Source: Candidatus Hydrogenedentota bacterium (GTDB lineage: Bacteria; Hydrogenedentota; Hydrogenedentia; Hydrogenedentales; SLHB01). Taken from it: a stretch of DNA of 55,628 bases. Below are positions 16,927 through 27,800 of the stretch, piece by piece (position 1 is the first letter of the stretch; each line of letters begins with the position of its first letter). The stretch is taken from positions 1 to 55,628 of the forward strand of contig CAIYET010000527.1 in NCBI GenBank assembly GCA_903925285.1, given 5' to 3'. Below the pieces are notes generated by a model that was not told the origin of the DNA, made no database searches, and saw only the letters and a program-made list of their open reading frames with translations. The position numbers were made by a program, and so were the translations under genes.

Positions 16927-19900
16927 GCGTTTCTTGGCCTTACGCGCCCCCATCAACGTCACAAGCACACCGAACAATATGAGGTCGCCCTTCGGGAGAT
17001 TGCCCACGCTGGCCGACAGGTCTTTCGCGGTGGTATATTCGGCCGTAACTATGGCGATCTGGCCCTCTGTTTCGACGACAACAATCTTGGCGGCGGGCGT
17101 CTCCCATATCTGCCCCCCGAAGCAGCCGGTGGGTCCGATGTCCTTGAATGTTAAGCTGTGTTCTCCCAACGGGATCTGGGCGGCCACATCGCCGCTGTTC
17201 CGCCACTCCCCGTTGCCGATTCTCCATTGCGCTCCTGCCGCAACCGCGTCTGCGGGCGTGATGCGCACCTGGATAGAGCCCATCCGAACAACGGTCTCCT
17301 CGAAGGTTACCGACACGGACTTCGCGCCCGTCATTGTCACCGTGTTCGTAGTCGACGTGGACGCGTCGTTGTCCGTACCGGTCCATGTCTTTACGTGGTA
17401 ATCGCTTACCGGCGCCGCCGTCAGCGTCACCACCGTGTTCGCGGGATGCGGTCCCGTTGCCGGACTCAGCGTCCCGTTCCCGCCAATCACCGCCGTCGTC
17501 AGTACGTACTGCACGGGAACCGCAATGAAGTTAGAGGTCTGGTTCGCGAGCACCTTCGCAAACGACTTCACCGGCGGAGTAAACGTGTAGCCTGCAAGCG
17601 TCGGCGTCACCGTCCCCGTCCAGTTGTACGGCACCGAACCCGAATAGTTGCCTGCGGCGTCAGACGTTGTGTTAATCGGTAACCCCGTCATCGCCACGCC
17701 CGCCAACCCGACGCCATTCACCTTGATGGACCCGGACACCGTGAACATGATCTGCGCCGCCGCGAAATCCTGGGACGCGTCCGCCGTAACGTTCTTGTAG
17801 TCCTTCGACGCCGGACTAAATAAATAGCCCGCAAGCGTCGGCGTCGCCTTCCCCGTCCAGTTGTATGATAGCGTCGCCGAATAGGCCCCGTCCGCACCTG
17901 TCACCGGATTGCCCGGCAACCCGGTCATCACCACGCCCTGCAACCCTACTCCACCTGCTGCAACCTTCCCGTTCGCGGTGAACGTCACGGCGGTAGCCGC
18001 ATAATCCTGGGACTTGCTCGATGTCACCGCCGCATAGACCATCGTTGCAGGCGAAAACGCAAAACCCGCCAGCGTCGGCGTGACCGTCCCACTCCAGTTG
18101 TACGGCACCGTCGCCGCGTACGACCCCGTAGAAGACGTTACCGGATTTCCCGGAAGGCCCGACATGTTCACGCCGATGCGGCCTACACCGTTCAACGTAA
18201 CCTTCCCCGTAATCGTGTACGTTATCGCCGCAGCCGCAAAGCCCTGGGTCTGATTCGACAGGATGTTAGTAAAGCTCTTTGACGCCGGATTGAACGTAAA
18301 TCCTGCAAGCCCTGGGGCGATCGTGCCCGTCCAGTTGTAGGGCACAGTCGCGGTATACGCCCCATTCGCATCCGTCACGGTTGTCGTCGGCAATCCAGCA
18401 ATCGACACCCCGGCCAATCCAGCCGCCCCATTTGTCACCCTGCCGGATATCGTGAACACGATCGGAGCCGCCGCAAAATCTTGCGTCACGTTCGCCGTTA
18501 CGTTTGTATAATTCTTCGACGCCGGCGTGAATGTGTAGCCCACAAGCGTTGGCGTCGCCTTCCCTGTCCAGTTGTACGCAAGCGTCGCCGAATAGGCCCC
18601 GTCCGCACCTGTCACCGGATTGCCCGGCAACCCGGTCATTACAACGCCCTGCAACCCTACTCCACCTGCTGCAACCTTCCCGCTCGCGGTGAACGTCACG
18701 GCGGTAGCCGCATAATCCTGGGACTTGTTCGACGTCACCGCCGCATAATCCGTCGTTGCAGGCAAGAAGGTGAAACCCGCCAGCGTCGGCGTGACTGTTC
18801 CGCTCCAGTTGTACGGTACCGTCGCCGTATACGACCCCGTAGAAACCGTCGTTGGGTTCCCCGGAAGGCCCGACATGATCACGCCGATGCGGCCTACACC
18901 GTTCAACGTGACCTTTCCTGTAATCGTGTACGTTACCGCCACCGCCGCAAAGCCCTGGGTCTGATTCGACAGGATTTTAGTAAAGCTCTTTGACGCCGGA
19001 TTGAACGTAAATCCTGCAAGCCCTGGGATGATCGTGCCCGTCCAGTTGTACGGCACGGTCGCGGTATACGACCCATTCGCATCCGTCATGGTCGTCGTCG
19101 GCAATCCAGCAATCGACACCCCGGCCAATCCAGCCACCCCATTTGTCACCCTGCCGGATATCGTGAACACGATCGGAGCCGCCGCAAAATCTTGCGTCAC
19201 GTTCGCCGTTACGTTCGTATAGTTCTTCGACGCCGGCGTAAATATGTAGCCCGCAAGCGTTGGCGTCGCCTTCCCGGTCCAGTTGTACGCAAGCGTCGCC
19301 GAATAGGCCCCGTCCGCACCTGTCACCGGATTGCCCGGCAACCCCGTCATGACTACGCCCGGCAATCCCACTGCGTCTACAGTAACATTCCCCGTCGCAG
19401 CAAACGTCACGGCGGTAGCCGCATAATCCTGGGACTTGTTCGATGTCACCGCCGCATAATCCGTCGTTGCAGGCAAGAAGGTAAAACCCGCCAGCGTCGG
19501 CGTGACCGTTCCACTCCAGTTGTACGGTACCGTTGCCGTATACGACCCCGTAGAAACCGTCGTTGGGTTCCCCGGCAGGCCCGACATGATCGCGCCGCCA
19601 CGGCCTACACCGTTCAACATGACCTTTCCCGTAATCGTGTACGTTACCGCCGTCGCCGCAAAGTCCTGGGTCTGATTCGACACGGTTTTCGTAAAGCTTT
19701 TCGATGTCGGCGTGAACGTAAATCCTGCAAGCCCTGGTATGATCGTGCCCGCCCAGTTGTACGGCACGGTCGCGGTATACGACCCATTCGCATCCGTCAC
19801 TGCCTTCGTCGGCAATCCGGCAATCGACACTCCAGCCAATCCAGCCACCCCATTTGTCACCTTGCCGGATATCGTGAACACTAACGCCGTCGCTGTGAAA

Positions 19901-22272
19901 TCGATCAACTGTCCCTGCGTCACACTTTGGAAGGCCTTTGACGGGGGCGTGAACGCGTATCCCGCCAGCGTCGGAGTTGCCGTGCCCGTCCAGTTATAAT
20001 CCACAGTAACTGAATAAGCTCCATTGGCATCCGTCACCGGACCGCCCGGCAGGCCCGTCATCGCCACGCCCGGAATCCCAACCCCGTTCAAAGTCACCTT
20101 CCCGGAAATCGTTGGTTTCGCCGTGTAGTCCTGCGTCTGATCTGCCACAACCGATACATACGTCTTGAGCGCAGGCGTAAACCCATATCCTTGCTGCACC
20201 GGTATCACTAAGCCGCTCCAGCCGTACGGGATTCGCGTCGCGTACATCCCCACAACGTTTGTAACGACCGTATCAGGAAACCCCGTGAGCTGTACGCCTT
20301 CCATTGGATAGGGTGTCGGGGAACTCAGCATGACGGAACCACTGAGCGTTAAATAGACCCACATTGCTGTGAAGTCGTGAACCAAGCCGTTGGACGAATT
20401 CACGTACGTGAACGAAGTGGGCGTAATCATGTAGCCAAGCAACTTCGGCGTCACGGTGCCCGCCCATGTTTTCACCACGGTAGCGCTGTATTTTCCTTGC
20501 GCGTCCGTGACAGGGACTACTGGCAAGTCAAAGCCGTTCATAGCGACACCCGCAAGCGGAATCCCGTCAACGGTTATCGTGCCCGTGAACGTGAGCCATT
20601 CGCCTTCGCCTTCACCTTCGCCTTCGCCTTCACCTTCGCCTTCGCCTTCACCTTCGCCTTCACCTTCGCCTTCGCCCTCGCCTTCGCCTTCGCCTTCACC
20701 TTCGCCCTCTCCTTCGCCCTCTCCTTCGCCTTCGCCTTCGCCTTCGCCTTCGCCTTCGCCTTCGCCTTCACCTTCACCTTCGCCACCTAAAGTGTATCTC
20801 AAACTAAATGCACCCACACCGTGAACATGAACCGTGACTGAATCCAACGTGCCATCGGCAGGCACATTGTCCACAACATCAGCATTCGCAAGTAAATAGT
20901 GCAGTAGTCCTGGCGGGGCACCAACGGTCGTAATGTCTCGGCCATAATCGTAAGTGCTTTCGATACTATATGCCGCGAGTCCGTTCGTTACGCTCTGCCT
21001 CGTCAAGGCGGGAACGGTCCCGGCCACGGGAATCGTCAATTGCGTGGTATTTGGCGTGAACGCGGGGTGCGCCGCCGGATAAGCACTCACGCCAGCCGTT
21101 GCCGTGCCCGCATCCACCGGGCTCGGCGTCGTCTCATACATCTGGACACCAAAATCCAAGACGTTTGCTATCACATTGCCCGGCGGGAACGAAACAATCC
21201 GATCCGTTCCGAGCTTTGCCGGAACCTTGCTCGCCCGAAACAATCCATGATACGGTCCCGTGGCCAAAGGCAACGTGAATTGCGCAAGCCCCAGCACCAT
21301 GCTCTGGTCGGTTTGGGCCAGCGCTAGCGGAAATGTCCCGCCATTCGTAACGGTGAAAGCCGTCGTGGTTACGCCATTCACACTCCCGTACCGCCAGTAC
21401 ACAAAACTCACCTGGGACGACGCCGTCGTGCCCGGATTTGCCACCTCAACATACGAACCATAGTTCATGGCCCCGTCGCCGGGATCCGACAGCGGAGGAA
21501 CCAGCGCCGTTACCACGTCACGCCCATCAGGAGACTGGTTTTTTTTGAGCGACAGTACCGGGACTGGCTGACCGTTGAACGTAAGCGTCAAACCGGACAC
21601 GAAATCAAGTCCACGAACCTCGACAACCACCCCTCCAAACAACCACGCCCACTCGGGCGTAACCTTTTCCACAATCGCCGTTTCCCCTTCGCCCTCGCCC
21701 TCGCCGCCCGCGTCGATCGCAATGCTCCCGCTCGTCACCGACGGAATGATTTCCGCCCCCGTCAGATCCGCAATCGAGGCATTGACGCCCTGCAATGGAA
21801 CCGTCTCGCTCACCGTGCCCGAGTCGACATGAAAGCGCAGACGAAAGAGTTCACCGTCCCCTACCACGTGCGCTTCTTTCGACCACACCGCGCACCGTAC
21901 AAAACCCGGTTCAGCCGCCACTTCTTTTGCCAATACCGTCTTGCCGCCGGCGTTCGCCGCGCTGCCCGCCTCGATCCCCGTATATGCGAGCTTCGTCGAA
22001 TCGTACATCACCCACACGACGATCAACGACGCCTGAAATCCGCTCGTACCGATCGTCACTGGTACAGTCACCGTCTGACCGACATTCCCGTGCGCCGAGC
22101 CAATGGCCAGCGTTCCCGAACCCGATTTCGCCGCTGGCGCGTCCCCGCCCTTCGACACGTACGGTTGCCCGAAGTGACCCGGCTCCCCTAGCTCGCCGAC
22201 GGAACCACCGGCCAAGGAAAACAGCACCACGCCCAACGTTACCGCGCGTATTCCAAACTGCAGTCGTTGCAT
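16921..22272 (-). CDS. Giant surface protein: cohesin, TIG, (GE)n linker, 13 beta repeats, C-terminal anchor
   Basis: The protein is 1783 aa from the ATG at 22272, with GGAGTAGGA 9 nt upstream and 11 bp after the dockerin gene. A signal peptide ([16 protein letters not shown]) is followed by a cohesin-like domain at about 53-190 ([26 protein letters not shown]), a short GEGEGEGE linker, and an IPT/TIG-like domain at about 205-300. A Gly-Glu linker of about 60 residues lies near 496-559. Then come 13 repeats of about 79 residues ([10 protein letters not shown]...GVAMTGLPG...[13 protein letters not shown]), like carboxypeptidase-regulatory or CNA-B-type folds. The end has a glycine-rich bacterial repeat, a PEGA-like domain ([11 protein letters not shown]), and one transmembrane helix followed by RKAKKRG. 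There is no LPxTG or PEP motif. It probably works as an outer-surface scaffold that docks the adjacent dockerin protein. Confidence 0.88.
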   Translation of the reverse strand: MQRLQFGIRAVTLGVVLFSLAGGSVGELGEPGHFGQPYVSKGGDAPAAKSGSGTLAIGSAHGNVGQTVTVPVTIGTSGFQASLIVVWVMYDSTKLAYTGIEAGSAANAGGKTVLAKEVAAEPGFVRCAVWSKEAHVVGDGELFRLRFHVDSGTVSETVPLQGVNASIADLTGAEIIPSVTSGSIAIDAGGEGEGEGETAIVEKVTPEWAWLFGGVVVEVRGLDFVSGLTLTFNGQPVPVLSLKKNQSPDGRDVVTALVPPLSDPGDGAMNYGSYVEVANPGTTASSQVSFVYWRYGSVNGVTTTAFTVTNGGTFPLALAQTDQSMVLGLAQFTLPLATGPYHGLFRASKVPAKLGTDRIVSFPPGNVIANVLDFGVQMYETTPSPVDAGTATAGVSAYPAAHPAFTPNTTQLTIPVAGTVPALTRQSVTNGLAAYSIESTYDYGRDITTVGAPPGLLHYLLANADVVDNVPADGTLDSVTVHVHGVGAFSLRYTLGGEGEGEGEGEGEGEGEGEGEGEGEGEGEGEGEGEGEGEGEGEGEGEGEGEGEGEGEGEGEGEWLTFTGTITVDGIPLAGVAMNGFDLPVVPVTDAQGKYSATVVKTWAGTVTPKLLGYMITPTSFTYVNSSNGLVHDFTAMWVYLTLSGSVMLSSPTPYPMEGVQLTGFPDTVVTNVVGMYATRIPYGWSGLVIPVQQGYGFTPALKTYVSVVADQTQDYTAKPTISGKVTLNGVGIPGVAMTGLPGGPVTDANGAYSVTVDYNWTGTATPTLAGYAFTPPSKAFQSVTQGQLIDFTATALVFTISGKVTNGVAGLAGVSIAGLPTKAVTDANGSYTATVPYNWAGTIIPGLAGFTFTPTSKSFTKTVSNQTQDFAATAVTYTITGKVMLNGVGRGGAIMSGLPGNPTTVSTGSYTATVPYNWSGTVTPTLAGFTFLPATTDYAAVTSNKSQDYAATAVTFAATGNVTVDAVGLPGVVMTGLPGNPVTGADGAYSATLAYNWTGKATPTLAGYIFTPASKNYTNVTANVTQDFAAAPIVFTISGRVTNGVAGLAGVSIAGLPTTTMTDANGSYTATVPYNWTGTIIPGLAGFTFNPASKSFTKILSNQTQGFAAVAVTYTITGKVTLNGVGRIGVIMSGLPGNPTTVSTGSYTATVPYNWSGTVTPTLAGFTFLPATTDYAAVTSNKSQDYAATAVTFTASGKVAAGGVGLQGVVMTGLPGNPVTGADGAYSATLAYNWTGKATPTLVGYTFTPASKNYTNVTANVTQDFAAAPIVFTISGRVTNGAAGLAGVSIAGLPTTTVTDANGAYTATVPYNWTGTIAPGLAGFTFNPASKSFTNILSNQTQGFAAAAITYTITGKVTLNGVGRIGVNMSGLPGNPVTSSTGSYAATVPYNWSGTVTPTLAGFAFSPATMVYAAVTSSKSQDYAATAVTFTANGKVAAGGVGLQGVVMTGLPGNPVTGADGAYSATLSYNWTGKATPTLAGYLFSPASKDYKNVTADASQDFAAAQIMFTVSGSIKVNGVGLAGVAMTGLPINTTSDAAGNYSGSVPYNWTGTVTPTLAGYTFTPPVKSFAKVLANQTSNFIAVPVQYVLTTAVIGGNGTLSPATGPHPANTVVTLTAAPVSDYHVKTWTGTDNDASTSTTNTVTMTGAKSVSVTFEETVVRMGSIQVRITPADAVAAGAQWRIGNGEWRNSGDVAAQIPLGEHSLTFKDIGPTGCFGGQIWETPAAKIVVVETEGQIAIVTAEYTTAKDLSASVGNLPKGDLILFGVLVTLMGARKAKKRG
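17745..19885 (-). repeat. 711-bp higher-order repeat, three copies
   Basis: Repeats 4-12 of the 1783-aa protein form three copies of a three-domain block. Equivalent positions lie exactly 711 bp apart (for example TTTGTCAC at 18431, 19142 and 19853), which is 237 codons or 3 x 79. Copies are nearly identical in DNA, which points to recent amplification or gene conversion. Confidence 0.85.
20598..20784 (-). repeat. (Gly-Glu)n coding microsatellite
   Basis: A hexamer tract (CCTTCG, CCTTCA or CCCTCG/CCCTCT on the plus strand) of about 187 bp encodes alternating Gly-Glu on the minus strand. It is an acidic, probably extended linker between the TIG region and the repeats, and is liable to length change by slippage. 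Confidence 0.95.
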
Positions 22273-22283
22273 CCTGTCGATTC

Positions 22284-24647
22284 CTACTCCGGACGCCGGC
22301 ACACCCGCAGGCCGACATTGCTGTATCGCCCGTCCTGGCTGACGTCATATCGGTACGCCGAGCGACACGCCGCCGCGTCAAAGTTCCATGCCCCGCCGCG
22401 CATCACGCGCGCAGTACCCGTCACCGGACCTGAGGGATCCAACACCGCGTCCGGCGCATATCCATCAGCCCAGAAATCCATAACCAATTCCCAAACATTG
22501 CCATGCACATCGTACAGCCCCCATGGATTCGCCAATTTTCCACCCACGGGCGCCGTCTTTCCCGGGCTGTTCGCATCGTACCAGCCATGCGTCGCCAAAT
22601 CCGCCTGCGCATCGCCAAACGAATACGCCGTCGCGGTATCCGCTCGGCACGCATATTCCCACTGCGCCTCCGTCGGAAACTCAAACACGCCTTGCCCCAA
22701 CTTGTTCAACTCATCCAAAAACGCCTGGCAATCATCCCAGGACACGTGCTCGACCGGGCGCTGCGGATCATCGCTAAACTGCGATGGGTTCGCTCCCATC
22801 ACCGCCGACCACTGCGCCTGCGTCACCTCCCACGTCCCAAGGAAAAACCCGTGGCTCAACGTCACATCGTGGACCGATCCCGCCACGCCGTTCTGACCCA
22901 TCGTGAACACACCGCGGGGTATCCAAGTCAACTTCATCGCCTGACTATTCGGAAGGGCGATCATTATCTCCTGCGGAACCGCCTCGTTGAGATCGATGCT
23001 GTCGCCGACCGAAGACGACTCCCGATCCGAAGCGTCTTTCACCTTGAAGTAGACGATCTTCATCTCGTTGCCGAAACTTAGTTCGAACGTGGGCGCGGTA
23101 CCGTACACTTGCCATTCAGCACCCTCGAAATAGGCGCTCTCGCTGACCTTATAATACGTCGGCGCACCCGAACATGCATTGTTTAGCGTCACGTTCCGGC
23201 TCGTTGTTTCCGACGCCCCATTGTTCAACGCAAAGTTCGTCACGCTCGGGGGAATGCCCGCGTCTTGCCGACGAACCAGGCGTAATCCAATGTTGTCGTA
23301 CCGATACTGCGCGCCAATCAACGTCCCATCGCGAAACGCCGACGCGCAATAGTCTACCTCATTCGCCCAACACCCGCCGCGCACTACCGCATACAACCCC
23401 GTCGTCGCGCCCAATGGGTCTCTCTGCGCCGTGGACGGATACGGACCATAATGGTCTTGAATCCACTCCCACACATTACCGTGTATATCGAAGATCCCGT
23501 AACCGTTCGGCAATTTTGTACATACGTCGCGCGTACGACCGCCGCTATTGGCGTTGTACCAGCCATACGTGCCCAACAGCCCCACATCGTCGCCAAACGA
23601 GTACTTCGTCGTCGTGCCCGCGCGACAAGCGTACTCCCATTGCGCTTCTGTCGGCAATCCAAACGTACCTAACCCCAACGTGTCGAGTTGCGTCACGAAT
23701 GCTTGGCAATCCAACCACGATACCGACTCGACCGGACATTGCGGCTTCCCTCTGAAATGCGACGGCGTCGTCCCCATCACCGCCTGCCACTGGCCTTGCG
23801 TCACTTCATACCGGCCAATCCAAAATCCCTTCGTCAACTCCACCAAATGCACCGGCTCGGACACGCCCACGACGCCCATCGAAAACGTACCCGATGGAAT
23901 CCAGACCATGTCCAACGGAACAGACCCCGGAAGTAGATACGTGTGCGTTTCCGTCGGAAGAACTGCGTCGTCCAACACGATCGAATCGGATACCACCGGA
24001 GACATCATGCCGTACACATCGCGCACCTGCACGTACACCGTCTTGCTACCCACTCCCGCCGATAACGTGAAATCCGGCGCGTTCGAATATGTCAACCAAG
24101 GATCAGCGTCCGAGACAGACGCCTCGTCGGCCCGATACTCCGTCGGCGAACCCAAACACACCATGTTCAGTTTCACACCGCGACTTGCCGTCAGGATCGA
24201 CAGGCCATTGATGCCAAACGACTGAACGGCTGGATTGGGGATCTGCGGATCGGTGTGGTACACCACCACTTCGTCATAGTCCGTCAATGTGTCCCCGTCG
24301 GTGTCCGCCGTATCCGGATTCGTCCCCAGATGCACCTCGGCCAAGTCGGCCAAGCCATCCCCATCACGGTCGATAGTAATCCCCAATGCCGCGTCAAGCG
24401 TCAACAGGATATCGACCGCGTCCACGCTGCCGCTATAGTCGATATCCGCGTTCCCCTCCACAGATGCGCCATTCGAGGCATTCACTACAAGTTGCGCATC
24501 CGCAGCACTCACGATGCCCGATTCATTTACGTCGCCCGCCACATGCGCCGCGAACGCCGGGCCGCTAAACACCCCCGCCAACCAACATACCGTATATGTA
24601 AAACCGCGTGCCCAGCCTGTTTTGCGTGTGCGTCTCGTCGCATTCAT
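22284..24647 (-). CDS. Dockerin/TSP3 protein with two SUMF1 (FGE-fold) domains
   Basis: The protein is 787 aa. A signal peptide (TYTVCWLAGVFSGPAFA) is followed by a dockerin-like pair of calcium loops at about 38-90 (GDVNESGIVSAADAQLV, then DIDYSGSVDAVDILLTL). TSP3-type calcium repeats follow at about 93-127 (DRDGDGLADLAE, DTDGDTLTDYDE). Two copies of a small Ig-like domain plus a SUMF1/FGE-sulfatase fold come next, at about 244-457 and 568-786 (EVTQGQWQAVMG, LPTEAQWEYACRAGT, DIHGNVWEWIQD, VVRGGCW in the first). Formylglycine-generating enzymes need two cysteines near the end of this fold. Here the second is kept (DYCASAFR; AACRSAYR) but the first aligned position is Asn or Phe, so oxidase activity is unlikely. 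A binding role like that of other C-type-lectin-fold SUMF1 relatives is more plausible. The cohesin gene follows after 11 bp. Confidence 0.9.
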   Translation of the reverse strand: MNATRRTRKTGWARGFTYTVCWLAGVFSGPAFAAHVAGDVNESGIVSAADAQLVVNASNGASVEGNADIDYSGSVDAVDILLTLDAALGITIDRDGDGLADLAEVHLGTNPDTADTDGDTLTDYDEVVVYHTDPQIPNPAVQSFGINGLSILTASRGVKLNMVCLGSPTEYRADEASVSDADPWLTYSNAPDFTLSAGVGSKTVYVQVRDVYGMMSPVVSDSIVLDDAVLPTETHTYLLPGSVPLDMVWIPSGTFSMGVVGVSEPVHLVELTKGFWIGRYEVTQGQWQAVMGTTPSHFRGKPQCPVESVSWLDCQAFVTQLDTLGLGTFGLPTEAQWEYACRAGTTTKYSFGDDVGLLGTYGWYNANSGGRTRDVCTKLPNGYGIFDIHGNVWEWIQDHYGPYPSTAQRDPLGATTGLYAVVRGGCWANEVDYCASAFRDGTLIGAQYRYDNIGLRLVRRQDAGIPPSVTNFALNNGASETTSRNVTLNNACSGAPTYYKVSESAYFEGAEWQVYGTAPTFELSFGNEMKIVYFKVKDASDRESSSVGDSIDLNEAVPQEIMIALPNSQAMKLTWIPRGVFTMGQNGVAGSVHDVTLSHGFFLGTWEVTQAQWSAVMGANPSQFSDDPQRPVEHVSWDDCQAFLDELNKLGQGVFEFPTEAQWEYACRADTATAYSFGDAQADLATHGWYDANSPGKTAPVGGKLANPWGLYDVHGNVWELVMDFWADGYAPDAVLDPSGPVTGTARVMRGGAWNFDAAACRSAYRYDVSQDGRYSNVGLRVCRRPE

Positions 24648-24768
24648 CCGGATACACCATTCACGTTAGCGTTAGCGTGCGGGATTGTACCATCCACGTA
24701 ACTGTGTTAAGAACATTGCCAACCCACGGCCGCACCTGCCTAACTTGCAAATCAACCTAACAGAAGGC

Positions 24769-24803
24769 ACAGGCCCTGAACCCGTCATGAGTCCAAGGCC
24801 TGT
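24769..24803 (-). terminator. Weak stem-loop after the 3394-aa gene
   Basis: ACAGGCC (24769-24775) and GGCCTGT (24797-24803) pair with a 21-nt loop, about 30 bp past the stop codon on the minus strand. The tail is only mildly T-rich, so this is a candidate only. Confidence 0.25.
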
Positions 24804-24831
24804 ACCTCGATACATGTATCCCTTTCGGCGT

Positions 24832-27800
24832 TTACTTCTTGTACGCCTTCGTTCCGTCGTTCGCGCCAACCGTAGCACGTCCTTCACCCGCGTTCACACA
24901 CGGGGAATCCGGCGTTAACTCCAACTTACCGTCGGCTTCGTCGGCAAACCCTGGGTTTGCAAAGAAATCCGTCGTCGCCAGACTCGCGCCCTCCGCGTCG
25001 ACGCCGTTGCCGCCATAGCAGTTGAAGCCGTTCGATGCCACCGACGCGCCTTCCGCCGACAGGCCTACGCCGTTGGCATACAGAATGTTGTTTTTGAACG
25101 GTTCCAGCATTGCATCCGCAACGGCCAGCGTACCGTACTCCGAGTTACCGTACACAGTGTTGTTCAAGAATGCAAGCAACGCTTGCGCCTCAACCAGCAC
25201 GCCCGTTGCCGCATCGCGTATAACACAGTTCGTCACAACACTGTTTGTGCCTTCCGGAGCATCCAAGGCTACGCCGTCGCCCAAGCCGCTTATCGTCAAA
25301 CCGCTCACCTCGCAGCCCTGGGCCAACGTCAACACCGGCACCGCCGCCGTCACGCCGATCAGCACCGTCTCGCTCGCGCCCTCGTCGCCTATCAAGGTCG
25401 TTCCGCTCTTCAATGCCACGTTCTCGTCGTACACACCCGGCCGCACAATAATCGTGTCGCCCGCATTGAAACCAGACGCTTCCACCGCCGCACCCAACGT
25501 GCCAAACGGATGCTCGCTGCTGCCGTCGGACGACTTACTGCCACGGCCGCTCTCCACGAATAGGAATACGATTGACTTACTGCCACTCGTATCGACCGAG
25601 AACCGCGTACTTGGGCCCGCAGCCGGCAGCGTATTGCCCCAGTTATCCGTTGCGGTATTCGCGGCCACCCAGATCCGTAGCGTGCCCACGCCAGTAATGT
25701 TGTCCACCACCACGACCCGGTTGTCGGCATCTGTCCCTTCCACCGAGACCGTCGCGTACGCGCTACCCGTCTTACTTAGCGTGATATCCGCCGTCGTCAA
25801 CGATATCGAACCGATTCCGCCTGGCGACGAATACGTGACCCGATAGCTGACGGATTCCCCTCGCGACATCAACAACGAAGGTGCGCCAATCGTCGTTGTC
25901 GGCGACCCGCCAATACCACCGCCCGTGTGTGTCCCGGTATGTGGCGTGCCGAGCAAGTTGCCGATCCGGTCGCGCACATTGGCCGTATTCACTGCGACCG
26001 TGACGTTCCCGCCTTGGATCATTTGACCGTCGAGCCAGATCAGGCGGTATTTGTTGCCGCTGACGAGTTCGACATAGTACGGGTGCGTTGGCAATGAACC
26101 CGCCCCGGTGCCGGACACACTGTAATTAGTGGGATCTGTTACGCCCGCGGAATCCATCGCCTCACTAAAGGAGACATCCACCTCCGCCGTGATGATGCCA
26201 TTTCCTCCGCTGAAGACCACCACGCCGAGCGGGTCCGCCAGCAACGTCGGCACGGTGTTATCCACGTTAAACGTCGAACTGGTGGCGCCGTTGGCCGAAT
26301 TGCCGGCCGTGTCGGTCGCTGTACCGGCGACGATGGTAATACCCAGTGTGCCGTCGCCCGTAATGCCGGAAATGGTGACGGTACGCGTGGTCGCGCCAAC
26401 GCCGGTCACCAGGACCGTACCGTTGGCCGTGCCCGTCTTGTCGAGCGTGATATTGCCGAGCACGAGCGTGGCCGCTGTCGCGTCCGCGTATGTAATCGTG
26501 AACGTAACAGGCCCCGTACGCGCATCCGCAGCGGACGGCGATCCAATGCTCATCGAACAGGTGCTATCGACCGAGAATGTGGCGCTTGGACCAACTGCGG
26601 GCGCGGGATTGTTCGAGGCGTCCGTCGCCGTGCCCGAGGCGATCGAAATACCCAACGTGCCGTCGCCGGTGAGGGCCGAGACCGTCACGGTGCGTGTCGA
26701 TCCAGCCCCGGTAACCGCCACGGAACCATTGGCCGTAAGGGTGCGGTCCAAGGTGACGTCGGAATCCACTAGCGTGATGGCGGTCTGTCCCGTGTACGTC
26801 ACCGTGTACGTCACCGTTTGACCGACATTGCCGCGCCGCAATACAGACGAAGGCGCACTGATCGTGATGGCCGGCGCGGTGTCGTCGACCACAGCCGTCG
26901 CACTCGGCCCGGCGGCCGGAGCGTAGTTGCCCATCGCATCAATGGCCGTGTCGGCGGCAATCGATATGCCAACCGTGCCGTTGCCCAATAGATTGTCAAC
27001 GGTGATCGTGCGCGTGGTGGTACCCGTGCCCGTCACGCTCGCGGTACCCGTCACGCCGCCCGTCGTATTCAGCGTAACATCGGCCGAGGTAAGCGTGATC
27101 GTGCCGATACCGCTGCCGGCGTCGCTATACGTAACCGTATAGATAACCGGCCCCGTGCGTGTCGCCGTCACGGCAGGCGCACTAATGACCGGCGTTGCCG
27201 GCGGCGTCCGGTCGACCATTACGGTCGCGCTCGGCCCGGCGCCCGGCGCGGTGTTACCCGCAACATCCGTGGCCATGCCGGCGGCGATCGAGATGCCCAG
27301 CGTACCATCGCCGCTGATGTTGCTCAGCGTAACGGTGCGTCCGGACAGTCCACCGCCGCTGACGGACCAAGTACAGTTCGCTGTACCGGTCTTATTGAGC
27401 GTGACATTCGCCGTGGCCAGCGTAATGGCGCCGATACCGCTAGTCACATCGTTGTACGCAACGGTATAGGTGATAGGCCCATTGCGGGTCGACGTCGCCG
27501 AAGGCGCTCCGATGGCCACGGTGGGCGCGATGCCCAAGGCCGTGGCGGAACGGTTGTTCGTCGCTCCGATAGCATTACCGGCCACATCCTGAACGTTGAG
27601 GGCCGTCACCGTGACGGACGAACCTTGCCGCATCTCGCCACTGGCCCAAGTCAGACGATAAGTGTTGCCTGCGACCAACGCAACGCTCGTGGGATTTGCC
27701 GCGAGATTGCCGGCACCCGCAGCGGAAACGGTATAGTTAGCCGCCGTCGTCACGCCAAGGCCCATCGGCTCGCCAAATAGCACATCAATCGACTGCGCAT

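Noticed and set aside
17745-20784. Regular repeats that could suggest a CRISPR array
   Set aside because: Repeats are in-frame protein repeats (237 bp and 711 bp periods, and Gly-Glu codons), with no short palindromic repeat, unique spacers or cas genes.
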